From the NCBI GenBank assembly GCA_023014365.1, contig JAEBUN010000036.1, positions 1 to 64,000 on the forward strand: a stretch of 64,000 nt of DNA, in the 5' to 3' direction. Positions 47,900 to 59,386 of the stretch are shown here, piece after piece (the stretch's first letter is position 1; every line of letters starts with the position of its first letter). The notes below the pieces were generated by a model, which did not search any database, had not been told where the DNA came from, and saw only the letters and a program-made list of their open reading frames with translations. Source of the DNA: Lepiota brunneoincarnata. Lineage: Eukaryota; Basidiomycota; Agaricomycetes; Agaricales; Agaricaceae. Position numbers and translations under genes: made by a program.

Positions 47900-48914
47900 C
47901 AAAAAACAGTGCGAGGGTATTAAGAAAGAAAACAACATTTGTCATCCAACACTTACCGATCCTAAAGTCGCCTGACCGTGGGACGTGGTCCCAAACGCTG
48001 AAACGAGCGCTCACTGAGAGTATGGGTCAAGTCGATATCCTGGGGTATGGGTTCAAATATTCGGCACCAGCGCTACTTCAACTGGCGATCAAATGCAAAA
48101 AGTATATTCAGGGTCAAGCAATGAGCATGCTGCAATGTTTCCACTACAACTGTCATTCCTGCACAAGAAGAGCACGTTTGTCAGGGAACACAAGACCCCT
48201 AAATCTTGGAGCTTGAGCTTAGTGGCCGCGGGGATAGAGTTATGCCGACACTGGGCCGGAGTGACGGTGAGATTGAGGATCAGACGCGGGTTTGAGGGGA
48301 AATGCAACGTCCAACTTCACATCAGGTGCTGAATCCCAAAGTAACCCGTTCAGCACTATGTTTGCGGAGCGATACGTTGCGCTGAACTCATGGTACAAAT
48401 CATGACATGATGTAAGCCTGCTGGCTTGCTTCATCAAGTAGGTAGTATAAATGGTGGCGAGCTCATGTAAATAGGTAATTCCTCCCTAGATATCTCGGGT
48501 CCCGCTCATTCGTTGGCCGTTCCCTTTAGTGAGGTCGCCTACCGATGGCGTCCTTTCACATGATGATAACACAGGAACGAAGAAGACCTATAAAAACTTC
48601 ATCTGCCTAGTCCCTGAGACCGAGTGCGTGTTCGCGTGACGACATTTGGGTCGCTGCGGCATATTAGAAGTTGATTTATGCTGGGAACAGCAGGGGAATT
48701 CAAGGTGGGGAAGAGTAAAGCTCGCGAGTCTGTTTCTCAGATGAGATGCGGGAGACAAAGGGGACAGGTATTGGATAATTAGGGACGTGCAGTGGTAGAA
48801 GAGTACAGATGGCAAATGGGAAACATATCAGAGGATAGTAGGGCGAGCGAGAGCGGGAGCACAAACAATGTCGAAGGGCGGGATGTTGAGGCAAGCGATG
48901 GCAGTGACATTGCG
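47900..48914. other. No recognisable gene
   Basis: Upstream flank of NACHT copy 2 and downstream flank of copy 3; only short frames. Confidence 0.4.
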
Positions 48915-51352
48915 TCATCCTGTCGGGGATGACTCTTCATATCCGAAAAGACATGTGCGTATGCCATGACCCAAGAAGAACATCGCCCGGGGCTCTTGTC
49001 GCCCCCTCCAGCGGTCGTTGTGTAATGATACGAACCAGGCTCTTTCGAATTCACCCTGAGGGTATGTTGAGTCAGTAAATAGCAACAGGCGGGAGAAATA
49101 GGGGCCCACTCTGATTGGGAACGTCGCCGGTTTCATAGACCCGCCGTATTTCTCCATAATCGCATGATCCGTCTCGCAACTCGGAGCCAATCTGATTAAT
49201 CCTTGGTTGCGATCACCCTGCGAGACAGCCCTCTATTACGCGTTGATATGACTGAAAAGTGAACCCAAACCCACCAACGAGTAGAGCCAATTCAAGAATT
49301 GCGGGAAGGCTGAATAGTTGATGGCACCTAGATGACAGAAATGAACTTGTAGGAGCTCAACGATTACCTTGGTGACATCCTGATCGCCTTGGAGGATGCA
49401 GGCTTTCCAGCCAGTGGATAAATCCAAGAATTCATCGAAGCGTTCCAGGCGCCTTTCCTCTCCCCCTGCGCCCCACCTCATTTCGGGGAACGTGGTACGA
49501 CACGCGGTTTTATCTGGGGAAGGGGGTTCAAAATCAGGGGCTCAGTTACCTGAAGCGGGTATACACCTCACCTTCTAATTCACACCAGTGTTCTGAAGCG
49601 CGGTTATACCACTGGATAGACAGCACAGCAATTTCAGAGCGTGCTTTAGTTTCGTCCAGCGCAAATGGTCCGGAGCGGCTATGATCTCTGAGAAAATCAC
49701 CAAATGAGGCATGATAAAACTTCACGTGAGCAAGTGCGGCTTCCGCAGGGGAAGGGATCTCTAAAACGGAGTGTAATCTCCGGAGAGAGCTGTAAAACGC
49801 ACTCTGGTCGAGGCAGAGGAAGTTTGAAATATCCTGGGCAAAGAGTTTATTGTTGGGGAACAGAATGTAAAGGCCAAGGATGCGCATCGTGGTCGGAAGG
49901 ATGTCGGCCGGAATATCAGAAAGTATTTGTTGGTAAAGAAGATCGAGTGCGTGCAGTGGGCTCACAGCTCCAATGACTGGTGACCCACCAACGAATCTAA
50001 GACACACTGCGAGTCGAGCCTTCGGGTCGGCACGATAATCGTCTCCTATGAATTTAAGCAGGGTCGCTGCAAAGATAAAAAGCCCGGACGCTGCAGTCGC
50101 GAGTTGTCGCAGCTGGACCTCAGATGGCCACGGCTCACCCAATTCGACGCCGATGGTGTCCCCATAGCGGTTATGAATTTCGTCAAAACCATCCTGGAGG
50201 AAGCGAAATACGTCCTGCTGGGCTTCATCATCATCAATTGACAACTCCTCGCGCTTGCAGTTGATCTCAAAGTCAACCCTCCGAAGCAACTGGGTAAGAT
50301 GCCATTCCGGTCGGCTGCAGACCATCCATAAGAGAGGGAAGGTATCCGTCAAGCGTACATGCTCGCTAATGAGCTCGATGAACTCGCATTGCGCCTGCTC
50401 GCCCTTACATTCGTCCAATCCGTCCAAGATGATCAGCAGTGGCTGGTCGACGTGGAAGCAGCGTTGTGCCCTTAGGATAGGTGAATGGCTCAATGATAAG
50501 CTTCTTGAACTGAGAGCGAAGGTTCTTCTCGAGGATAGTCGAATCATCTACGAGCCGCTGGGTGATTAACCGTTTATAGTCGAGGGTGTTGGACAGCGAG
50601 CTGGTGAGCAAGGGTAGGAATGACTCGGAGGGGGTCATCACGGTTATTCGGCCTTGAGAAGAAAAATGCAGCGCCTAACCTCCCCATTTCTTGACAATGC
50701 TCGGCGATGGTCTGTGCGACTGCCGACTTGCCGGTGCCAGCAGGCCCCAAAAGCCACAACATGCGCCAGTGCCGCTGGGTGTCTATCAGCCAACTCGTGA
50801 GCTTTCCTCTCAACTCCTTGCGAGTATCGGGGTGGCATTTGGGTGGGGGGTATCTAGCAGAGGAGTCCACTTCCGCGCCAGGAATCCTTCTGTTTTCGAG
50901 GAGTTGGAGAACTATGCCCATCATCTCAGTAAAATCAAGGCGGCATGAACGATCGAATAGGGTCACCTGTTCGGCTATTTTCGAAGACTTGTGTTAGCTG
51001 GTCGACCATGGTGGGATTGGTAAAGAGGAGGTGGTGAGCTCCGGCGAAGAACTGAGCAACTTGACCCCGGTGTCGGACGTCTGTGGATAAGCGAGAGTGA
51101 GCTCACTGTACTAGGATTAAATTGGATTCGAAACAGAACCCACCCCTCCATTGTACACCAGACTGTTCCTCTACATCAACGGACCCGATGCTGGCTGGCT
51201 GTACGCCGCTTTGTCCTTGGACATTAGCCGGGTCAGCCTGCGACTCAAGGGAGAGTAGCATCGTCGGAGGCGGGGTCACGCCCTTTCCTTCTCAGTCTTG
51301 ATTTAACGGATTTGGCAAAATTTTTGACATTAAATTGTTCCGGGATTAGCAT
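48915..51352 (-). pseudogene. NACHT NTPase, NLR-like, copy 3 (frameshifted)
   Basis: The ATG at 51352 begins MLIPEQFNVKNFAKSVKSRL. The QVAQFFAGAHH exon follows, then VDSSARYPPPKCHP, Walker A GPAGTGKSA (near 50735), Walker B LLIILDGLDEC (near 50420), the helical region with ASFGDFLRDHSRSG, and the tail exons MRWGAG..., GDRNQGLIRL and RAMFFLGHGIRTCL, with the stop at 48915-48917. Three single-base-type shifts break it: after DDATL near 51250; after AVQHP near 50585; and after EPFT near 50475. The blocks between are well conserved, so decay is recent or the shifts are base-call errors. Confidence 0.72.
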
Positions 51353-52532
51353 GGGGAAGGTAAGGACGTGAAGGATAGATGGAACGAGGCCAGCGCCTAT
51401 CGATGTCGAGGGCGAGAGTCCCTGATCGTGGGACAAACAATGTCTTGTCGGGACCGACTTTCCTTCGTGCTGTTTAATCGTCTCCAATTATTCTATCTGT
51501 GTATATTATTGCAAACATACCCTTGTTATAGCTTTGTCCTGTCTGGTCATCTCCCTCCTCAATTGTCTGTCTAGTGATTATTTCCCTGGATTCCTTTCCT
51601 AGGATCCGGCTACTCCTTCCCCATGTAGTCCGGGAAGTGTTAGATAGCTGAATGTCTCCCTTCTGCGGATCACACACAATGTTCCCCTTCATTGGCAGTA
51701 GCCGAGCCTATCTGTTCCTCGATGGCCTTACCGTTGGACTTACATCATAAATGCCCCAAAACCCTATTCATCCTGAATGAACATGATAATGGATCGGGGT
51801 TATAGGGCTACGAGGGAAGAGGGCAGCCGGCCTGCTTGCTTTTGGATGCCATAGACTCTGGCTTATTGCGAATAGGGAAAATTTGGGCCAGCCCCCCCTG
51901 CCATGATATCCACAGGGTGAATGGACCCAACCCCTGCGCTGCGACCTTGCTCTGATACTACAAGGTATGGGAGTGGATATGCGTCCCCCCTTTGAGACCT
52001 TTGCGAGATAATAACTCAGCATGAAACAAGCAATGAGATGATTACCCGCGCCCGAGGGCGAACCTGCTGGTAGTCCGGTACTTCTAGCAACCTCTCCATT
52101 GTAAAAATGTCCGTGAAGACGGTGCAAGCCAAAGCGAGTGTTATATTTAATGCGCTCCACCCTTCGGACTTTGAGTCCAAATTCGAAATTCCGGTATCTA
52201 GTAGTCAACATTATAGGGAAGTTCCGGACACGAAAGTGGCGGAAAGCGCTGGTCATCGTGACGTGCTCGGCACGCGTTTCCCTCTATCATTTCCAACTTA
52301 AATCCAAATTCCTTTCCTTCTCCAACAACCTTTTATCAGCCTTCAAAATATGTCGGAGTGCGCACCAGTTTCTTTTGTCCTTTCCTTCTGCTTTACAGCT
52401 CTGGTGTACCAGCAGAGAAGAAAGTCTCGCTACAGAAAAAAACCTCAATGAGGACCTAGCCATAAATAGGTGAGCACACTAATCGCGGTGGGCCTCAGAG
52501 AGTCCCTTGTTAAAACGCCCAGCTTTGGTGGA
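51353..52532. other. No recognisable gene
   Basis: Short frames only. A pyrimidine-rich stretch around 52280-52390 precedes the helicase remnant and could be its old promoter/leader. Confidence 0.4.
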
Positions 52533-53924
52533 ATGAACCTGAAGGATGAGCTCCTCCGTGGTATCTATGCGAGCGGGTGGGTCTCGCCTCCTTGTACATG
52601 CGCGAGAAGTATCAATCAACCATTTATAGTATCGAGCGTCCGTCTGCTATCCAGAAGCGGGCCATCATACCTATTTTAAACGATCGTGATGCCATTGTCC
52701 AAGCCCAGTCAGATGCCGATGGGGTCGCTGCTTTCCTCATTCCCATCCTCCAGCGTGTAAGCTATTCATAAGGTTTCATACATACGAAGACTAATAGGCG
52801 TACCTCTGCAATAGCTCGATACGGATGTCAAAGAGCCCCAGGCACTTATCCTCGCATGCACTCGTGAGCGAGCGACGCAAATTCAAAGGAGCGCATTGAC
52901 GCTGGGGAAGTACATGAACCTCACATCTCATGTCTGCGTTGGCGGCACCAATATACGCAAAGATATGGCTAAACTCAAAGAAGGCGCTCATATTATTCTC
53001 GGAACGCTTGGCCGTGTTTATGATATGATACAGCGGCGCGCTTTGAGAACTGGAAACCTCAAGATCTTGTGCTTGGATAACGCGGATGCGATTATGGCCC
53101 CTAGTTCCAGGATATCGTTTAACGAATGTGGGTAGGTCATCATCCTTGAGAGGGAGGGCGAGTTCTGAATCCCTATCCATTAGTTTTCCCAGATCTGCCT
53201 GAGGGACACCCAAATGGCCTTCTTCTCCCCCGCCTGGTCTGATGACACCTTGAATGCTGCTCAGAAGTACACACGTCACGATCCCGTCCGCATCCTTGGG
53301 TCGAAGGAGGATTTGACCCTCGAGGGGATCAGGCAATTCTGTGTCAAGGTTCATAAAGAAGGAGGGAAACTCGATGCCTTGTGCAATCTATACGAGTCTA
53401 TTAAGGCTATTCAATCCATCATTTTCTGCAACACCAGGTTGAAGGTTGATCAAGTGACAGAGCAACTGCATTCTAAAGGGCTCACCGTAGCTGGCTTGGT
53501 AAGTGAGGTTATGAACATATAATTGTCACTGCCTCACAGGAGCATTCTTTTCTGCAGCACGGAAAAACAGAACAACAGCAGCGAGAGACTCTGATGAAGG
53601 AGTTTCAATCAGGATCCTGTCGTACGCTCATCACAACAGACCTTCCTCACCCATAGTATCGACGTTCAGCAAATCCCGGTTATTGTCAATTACCAGCTTC
53701 CCGGGATCTGCGAGAACTACATCCAGCGTATTGGTCACGGTGGTCGTCCCGGACGAAAGAGCATTGTAATCAGTATTGTCAGAAAGAAGGAGATGCAAAA
53801 GTTGCAGGATATCACGCGTACGTTACGGGCGCTCGTAACTCCAGTGATCGTGTCGCTCATTCTTGAGACCCATCAGAATTTTACAACACTCAGGATAGAC
53901 GAGATGCCCACCAATATTGCGTGA
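52533..53924 (+). pseudogene. Degenerate eIF4A-like DEAD-box helicase
   Basis: The order of eIF4A blocks is complete: MNLKDELLRGIYA, RPSAIQKRAIIPIL (Q motif), AQS..., GKYMNLTSHVCVGGTN, GTLGRVYDMIQRR, LCLDNADAIM, MAFFSPA, DPVRILGSKEDLTLEGIRQF, IIFCNTRLKVDQVTEQL, TLITTDL, IDVQQIPVIVNYQLPGICEN and a C-terminal RIDEMPTNIA. The catalytic motifs are changed: Walker A (normally SGTGKT) reads SDADGV, DEAD reads DNAD, SAT reads SPA, PTREL reads CTRER, and HRIGRGGR reads QRIGHGGR. A frame break or stop lies between TLITTDL and IDVQQ near 53645. This cannot be an ATPase. The upstream start is unclear; coding similarity begins slightly before 52533 (TPSFGG). Confidence 0.7.
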
Positions 53925-54800
53925 GTTCTATTATACTACCGCCAACTGGCCAGCCTCACATCTCGCCCTAGTGATCTTTTCTAACCCCTCTGAGCCTCTC
54001 GCTTCGTCATCTTTACTCTTCTTGCTCTCCTTGTATGTACATGCCCCTGCACGTGCGCGATTCATATCAATAATCTTGATTGTCCAGGTATACCTGCACT
54101 GTCCCATCACTTATTGGACGTGCTGTTGAGGTGGAATGCAGGTTACGCCGTTGCCTGGGTGATTTTACTGCAGCGGAGACATCCTCGTCATTCAGGAGCT
54201 GAGGTATCTAAGTACAGGTATACTATTTAAATACCTAATGAATATGAGTTAGGGGCATGATTTTGCGTGCAGCGTAATTCTGTTCCTTACACACCGCCGT
54301 GCCTATAGCCAGGCAACGGCTTACTGATGCTTATACAGATGACCATGTACAAGAGTGATTGTCGTATGTGAGGAACGACTAAGGGCTCCTTGTGAACTTG
54401 ATGGTGATTCTCAGGACCTTGCATGGGGCGAGGACCAGGCGGCGGGAGGCCTAATAGGTACCCGCTGCGAGTCTGCGGCTTTTCCAAAATCAAAGTCATG
54501 GATAGGTGAAGGGGCGATCCAAGCTTGTAGATGCGATGCTAACCAAAGGCTGGCCTCCTTAGCAGGCACTCCATTGAGCATTTCGCATCAAAGCCAAACT
54601 GACGTTATTAAGGAACAAATATATCGCGGTAAGGAACTTCAAAAGGAACAAATACATGATTGGATGGTACATATACGTTGGGCCCCAAGGGAGAGCAGCA
54701 AAGTCGACCATGAACGCAAACTAAATCACTGCATTGATTCCAACATGGATAATTCTTGCAGTACCCCCGTCAGTACATTTAATCATTAGATGGGGAGAAA
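53925..54800. other. No recognisable gene
   Basis: Short frames only between the helicase remnant and the 3' end of the potassium transporter gene. Confidence 0.4.
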
Positions 54801-57800
54801 CTAAACATACTCGTCAGCCGAGGTAAGCCAGTTAGCGGTCTCTGGGAACATAGTAGCTGCAGACAAAATTAGGACATAGCCATCTTAATGTAATTATAAG
54901 ACAGTTTCTCACATAAACGGCGATATACAGCCTCTATGAGGAAGGCTCGGATGTAATTGACAATGGGAGAGATCGGCCCAACTTGAACTTCCCTTGAGAC
55001 GACGTGATAGTGTGGCGCACTTGGCAACGAACAGGATTAGTTGAGACCGAAAGTAGAGTCCTTGTGAAAACCTACATGTGGGTTGCAGTTCTTGATACTG
55101 CCTTGATTTCCTCGAGGACAGACTCCGGAACCCTCGGGTTAAACAGCCTCTCGACGGTACATATCTTCTCAATCATGTCCTGGGTCTAAAGCGCAACCAC
55201 CTGACGTTTACCACACGAAGCAATGGAAGAGAGTCCACGGAGCGAACCTTGACGTCAAACTTATCGCGAAAGCCGATGTAATATGTTACTCCGTAGAGAC
55301 CTATGCAAATGTCAAACAGGGTAACGGTTGAATTTTTCGCCACCAACCATCAAGAGTCCGGACCTTGGTCACTACATATCTCTCTTCCACAGGAACACGT
55401 GCCATCGGAACCACGCAGACAGACAGAAAAATCTAAAAATCGGTGAGATCGGACCATAGCGGGGCCGTTCCTAAAAACACTCACGACAACTCGAGGGAGA
55501 GATGGCCATTGTCGAATGAAGCCTATTTATTGAAGCATTAAAGCAACCGACAAACAGAGAGCCAGATTGCCCACCGATAAAGGTATGTGGCACACCCTTT
55601 CCGGACGCTAGCTTGTGAAAGACAGCGCATGATGGGATGCGCTGCAATGCTCGTCTGCCTTCCATTGAATCAAGATCATGGTTCGTCTCCGACTGCGGAC
55701 CATTGGCCGGCACGAAATAGTATGCGGGATCGTGATCCTCATCGGAGATTTCGTCCTCACTGGGAGTGAGTGTACTCTGCTTCTGGGACTGACCGATGAA
55801 ATGGCGGAGGTTCATGCGATTCTCTCCATCAAATGCATCCTCTAGGGACTAACAAAATGCTGCATAAGAGGAGGGAAACAAAGAAGGGATTGGAGGTAAC
55901 CTTGGCCCACACCCATAGGGACATAATCAATAACAGGACGCCACCGATGGCAAGCGGAACCCAAGCCCCCAATGGAACCTTTTTGAAGGATGCGCCCCAG
56001 AATAGAGCTAGAGCGTGGACTATTTCTAGAATAACGGTTAAAAAGAATGTTGAAGTGCGCACCATCGAAAAACCCGAAAGTTATGAAAAACATAATTGCT
56101 ATGATGACCGGCAACCTCTTCACGTATCGCATCTGAATCGCAAGAAGAACGGTTGTGGAGAACATAACCGTGGCGACGGCAAATCCATAAGCGTCCGTCA
56201 GGTTCGTCAAGTTCCTGAATGCGGCCACTAGAACAACCGTCGCTATCATCAAGATCCAGTTAACGGCAGGGATGTAAACTTGGCCCTGGATGGTCTCGGA
56301 GGTGTATCGCATCCGGATTGGCGGGAAGGCTTTCGAGTTGATAACTTGTTGGATGAGGCTGAAGGTGGCAGTGATCATCGCTTGGGATGCGATGAGAGTG
56401 GCAAGTACTACAAACGTAAACATGATCCTAGAGCACATTAAAAAAGATAAAAGGAGAGAGCGACGTCGAGGGCTACCAAAACAACGGGCCGTTTACTGGC
56501 CCGGGTATTGAATTGTAGAAGACTTGCGCCAATACTTTTTCTTGGCCAACAATTAAACGGGCGCCTTGACCAAGGTACGCCAAGACAAGTGCTGGGTATA
56601 CGAACATGCAGAAGGCCATGCGAATAGACGTTGCGTTGAATTGGCCGAGGCTTCGGGGACGGACCATTTGAATAGGGGGACTATTGAGTGAAGTTATGAC
56701 ATACTTTGCGAACATAGCTTCACATCCCGTCACAGCAAGAAGGATACCAGCGAGTAGGTCGTAGTTCTTTGTGCGGACGAATACTAGGGGAGTGTAAGGT
56801 CACCAAAACCCCGTCAGAAGGAACCATTAGAAAGCAATAGGCCTACATAAAACAGCACGGGACGGATCGAAAGCGCGGAAGATTCCGGGGTACAAAGTGA
56901 TATTATAAATACCTGTTCCCATGAGGAGAAGGAACCAGATGAACGACACTGAATTAGGGGCATTGGGTTAATAACAATAGCGCAAGAAAACCCTAGGCGC
57001 GCACCTGGAGCAAAAGTGAATGCAAGACGACTTGTTCCTAATTGTTGTACAAGGAACAATGCAAGCAGGAAGATCTTGCGAAGAGCTCAGGAAGGTGGAT
57101 AATATTGCAGTCCAATGCACCTTACTATTGATACCGGAACAATGTCGCCTAGTATGGCTGGTCGTGCTACGCCAATACCGGAGACGGCGCTCGTTACAGA
57201 TACTGCAGGAGTGAAGATACCATCGGCCATTGTCAACGCAGTGCCAAACAGACACTGTTGGCGGGTGTAAGTCGCGCCTCCGTCAAGGGAAAGGAGACCA
57301 CGAACCCAAACCAAGAGGGGCCAACGAGCTTTTTCTTTGAGCGTTCTCGACTTTGAATGATCCTCACCGAAGTAACTATCACCAGTGAGGGTACGGTCCG
57401 ACTCAAAGTCCACGTCTTCACGGGGGTAGAGACCTTGATATAAGGCAAAAGAACCGCCCTCCCCTAACAGGAGTTACACTAAAATCTGGACATACTTGAA
57501 ATATTGCTGACCTTCTTTGGTGCTGAAGTACGGAGAAATAATAGCCTACGAGGCGACGGTAAGCTCCGATAACAAACAAAATCATGAGGTATTTACATAT
57601 TTCAAGACGGGAAGCAAGGTGAGAGCCCAGATGATAGCACTGATGCCACCGACGATGTCCTCGTTGGAGGGCATAGGCCCGCCCGGAGCCCATATACCAT
57701 TGAGTACGTAGAGCGGAGAGGTTCCTATGTCCGAGTAAATGATCCCTATGGCCAAATGAATTATATGATGTACAACGGCAGCGCCGAGCCCACACATGCA

Positions 57801-57903
57801 TACCAAGCGTTTGGAAGCTGAGAGCAATGAGAGGAAGCCCGGTCAACCTCACCGCGGTGCGTTTCAAATCGAGGCCCGTTTCCGCAGCACTAGACGAAGA
57901 CAT
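54801..57903 (-). CDS. HAK/KUP-type high-affinity potassium transporter
   Basis: Many short introns. The start MSSSSAAETGLDLKRTAVRL is at 57903; the stop after WLTSADEYV is at 54803-54801. Diagnostic blocks: QTLGIIYSDIGTSPLYVLNG (the family's first-helix signature GDxxTSPLY, here SDIGTSPLY), AIISPYFSTKEG-EGGSFALYQGLYP, GTALTMADGIFTPAVSVTSA, LVQQLGTSRLAFTFAP, ITGCEAMFA-type VTGCEAMFAKY, LAYLGQGARLI, ASQAMITATFSLIQQ and LTDAYGFAVATVM. The cytosolic tail follows: RIPSCAVFHK, GVPHTF, RVPVEERYVV, GLYGVTYYIGFRDKFDVK, MIEKICTVERLFNPR, SREVQVGPISPIVNY and TMFPETANWLTSADEYV. The protein imports K+ with protons across the plasma membrane. No disabling change was seen in the blocks read. Exon borders were checked at several but not all introns. 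Confidence 0.88.
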
Positions 57904-58508
57904 CGCCCTTGTAGTCAGACGTGGGTCCTTTTGCGCTTTTCAGCTACGTTAAATAGGATTCCGACAAGGTCTCACGGCGCTGTGCTCTCCATACCAATGA
58001 TAATCGTCCTGTCTCACCCTGTCCATCAAGGTCCCGACCATTGATATCCTTGACAAGCGGCAAAGACAAGAAAACGAAAAATATCGAGTCGACTTATTTA
58101 CCGGAACCCTTATCGACCAATGGCGAGATTCGCGCGGCTTTAATTCTGCGGACGGTAATAGCATAATGAGGGATTATGGCCATAGCACGTTGATTATGAT
58201 ATCATAAATATGTTGTCATGAGCGCTAAATGGAAAGATAATACAAGCGTTCGACATTTGAAGGGAGCAAGTAGAGAGGGCATGTACTTAGAAAAAGGACC
58301 GGAGCTTGCAACCAGTTGTTTTTTTAGTAAGTTGGTTGCTCCAGAATATGGTGCTGCTGACGCTTGAATGCGGTGGCGTTATAAACCTTTATCTGGACTT
58401 AACTTCCGGGAATCATCGACACAGCCCTCCCTCCAGAATAAGTGCTGCGCTCAAAATATTCTGTGCGTGCGCATCCTTCCTGGACCCAGCGAGGGTGTAA
58501 GACATATC

Positions 58509-58964
58509 TGTCCTGCCATATTCGAAGACTCGGGTAAGCTAGCCGATGGCTTGGCGGACAGGATGGGATGAGGAGACGACTTTAAAGTCCTGGATGACAT
58601 ACTCACCAGTCGCATTAGGACTAGACGACTTCCCTACATGACTATCCCCGGCACTGACTAGCTACATACCACTCTGTCTACCCACACTGGTGGGTGAGGA
58701 AAGGCTCTTTGCGTTGGTAATCATGTTATCGGCAAATTGAGAACTGGCAGGTTCTGGTAGATCGAGATGCCTGACCTGATTTATTGTACACTGCTGAAGG
58801 GGGGGGGAGTATTCGGCTCTAAAGGAAGTGAGGTGTTATCGACGAAAATGGGGGTGTCTGTCTACTGAATATGTGTACGTAGGCATGTAGATGCTACTTT
58901 TTCCGAATCTAGATTTCACAGATCTCATAGAGGATTTAGCATCCCAGTCGCCCGGAATTACCAT
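58509..58964 (-). pseudogene. 5' remnant of a fourth NACHT (NLR-like) gene
   Basis: The ATG at 58964 opens MVIPGDWDAKSSMRSVKSRF, which aligns with the first exon of copy 3 (MLIPEQFNVKNFAKSVKSRL). At 58509-58550 the minus strand reads RVFEYGRT, matching QVFENGGT at the end of the second exon of copy 2. The NACHT domain itself is absent: the next sequence downstream is the region before the transporter start. It is a truncated relic about 7 kb from the main cluster. Confidence 0.6.
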
Positions 58965-59386
58965 GAGAACGGAGCAGGCGTGATAAATAGCTGTGAAGAA
59001 AGAGCGTAGCTTTCGGACGTCCATCACAATAACGTGGAATTGGGCCGATTGCGAAACAGCAAGTTCGGCCTAGCGCTTCCTAGACACTGCGCGCATTCAC
59101 GAAACGGAGAGAGTGAACCCCTAGCCGCTGCGACCTGCACGGTTCTTTCCCCCTTGTTCTTCGGCCCAAAGGGCCTCTTGCGTTCTCCCATACCCTTTGT
59201 ACCAGCACTACCTGACGCATGGGAACCCATTGAATTTTACTACACTATTAGGTACAACAACAGATGGGGAAAGGCTATGCTTAAGTTAGTGTTATTGATC
59301 ATGGTTGTATGAGGGAGGAAAGAAGGAAAAACCCGAGCAACTACTGTGTATAAAACACAGGTCTAGAATTAACATAATGTCCCCAC

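Noticed and set aside
47608..48216. Plus-strand 202-residue frame upstream of NACHT copy 2
   Set aside because: It is antisense to the leader exon of the NACHT gene and shows no domain or conserved motif.
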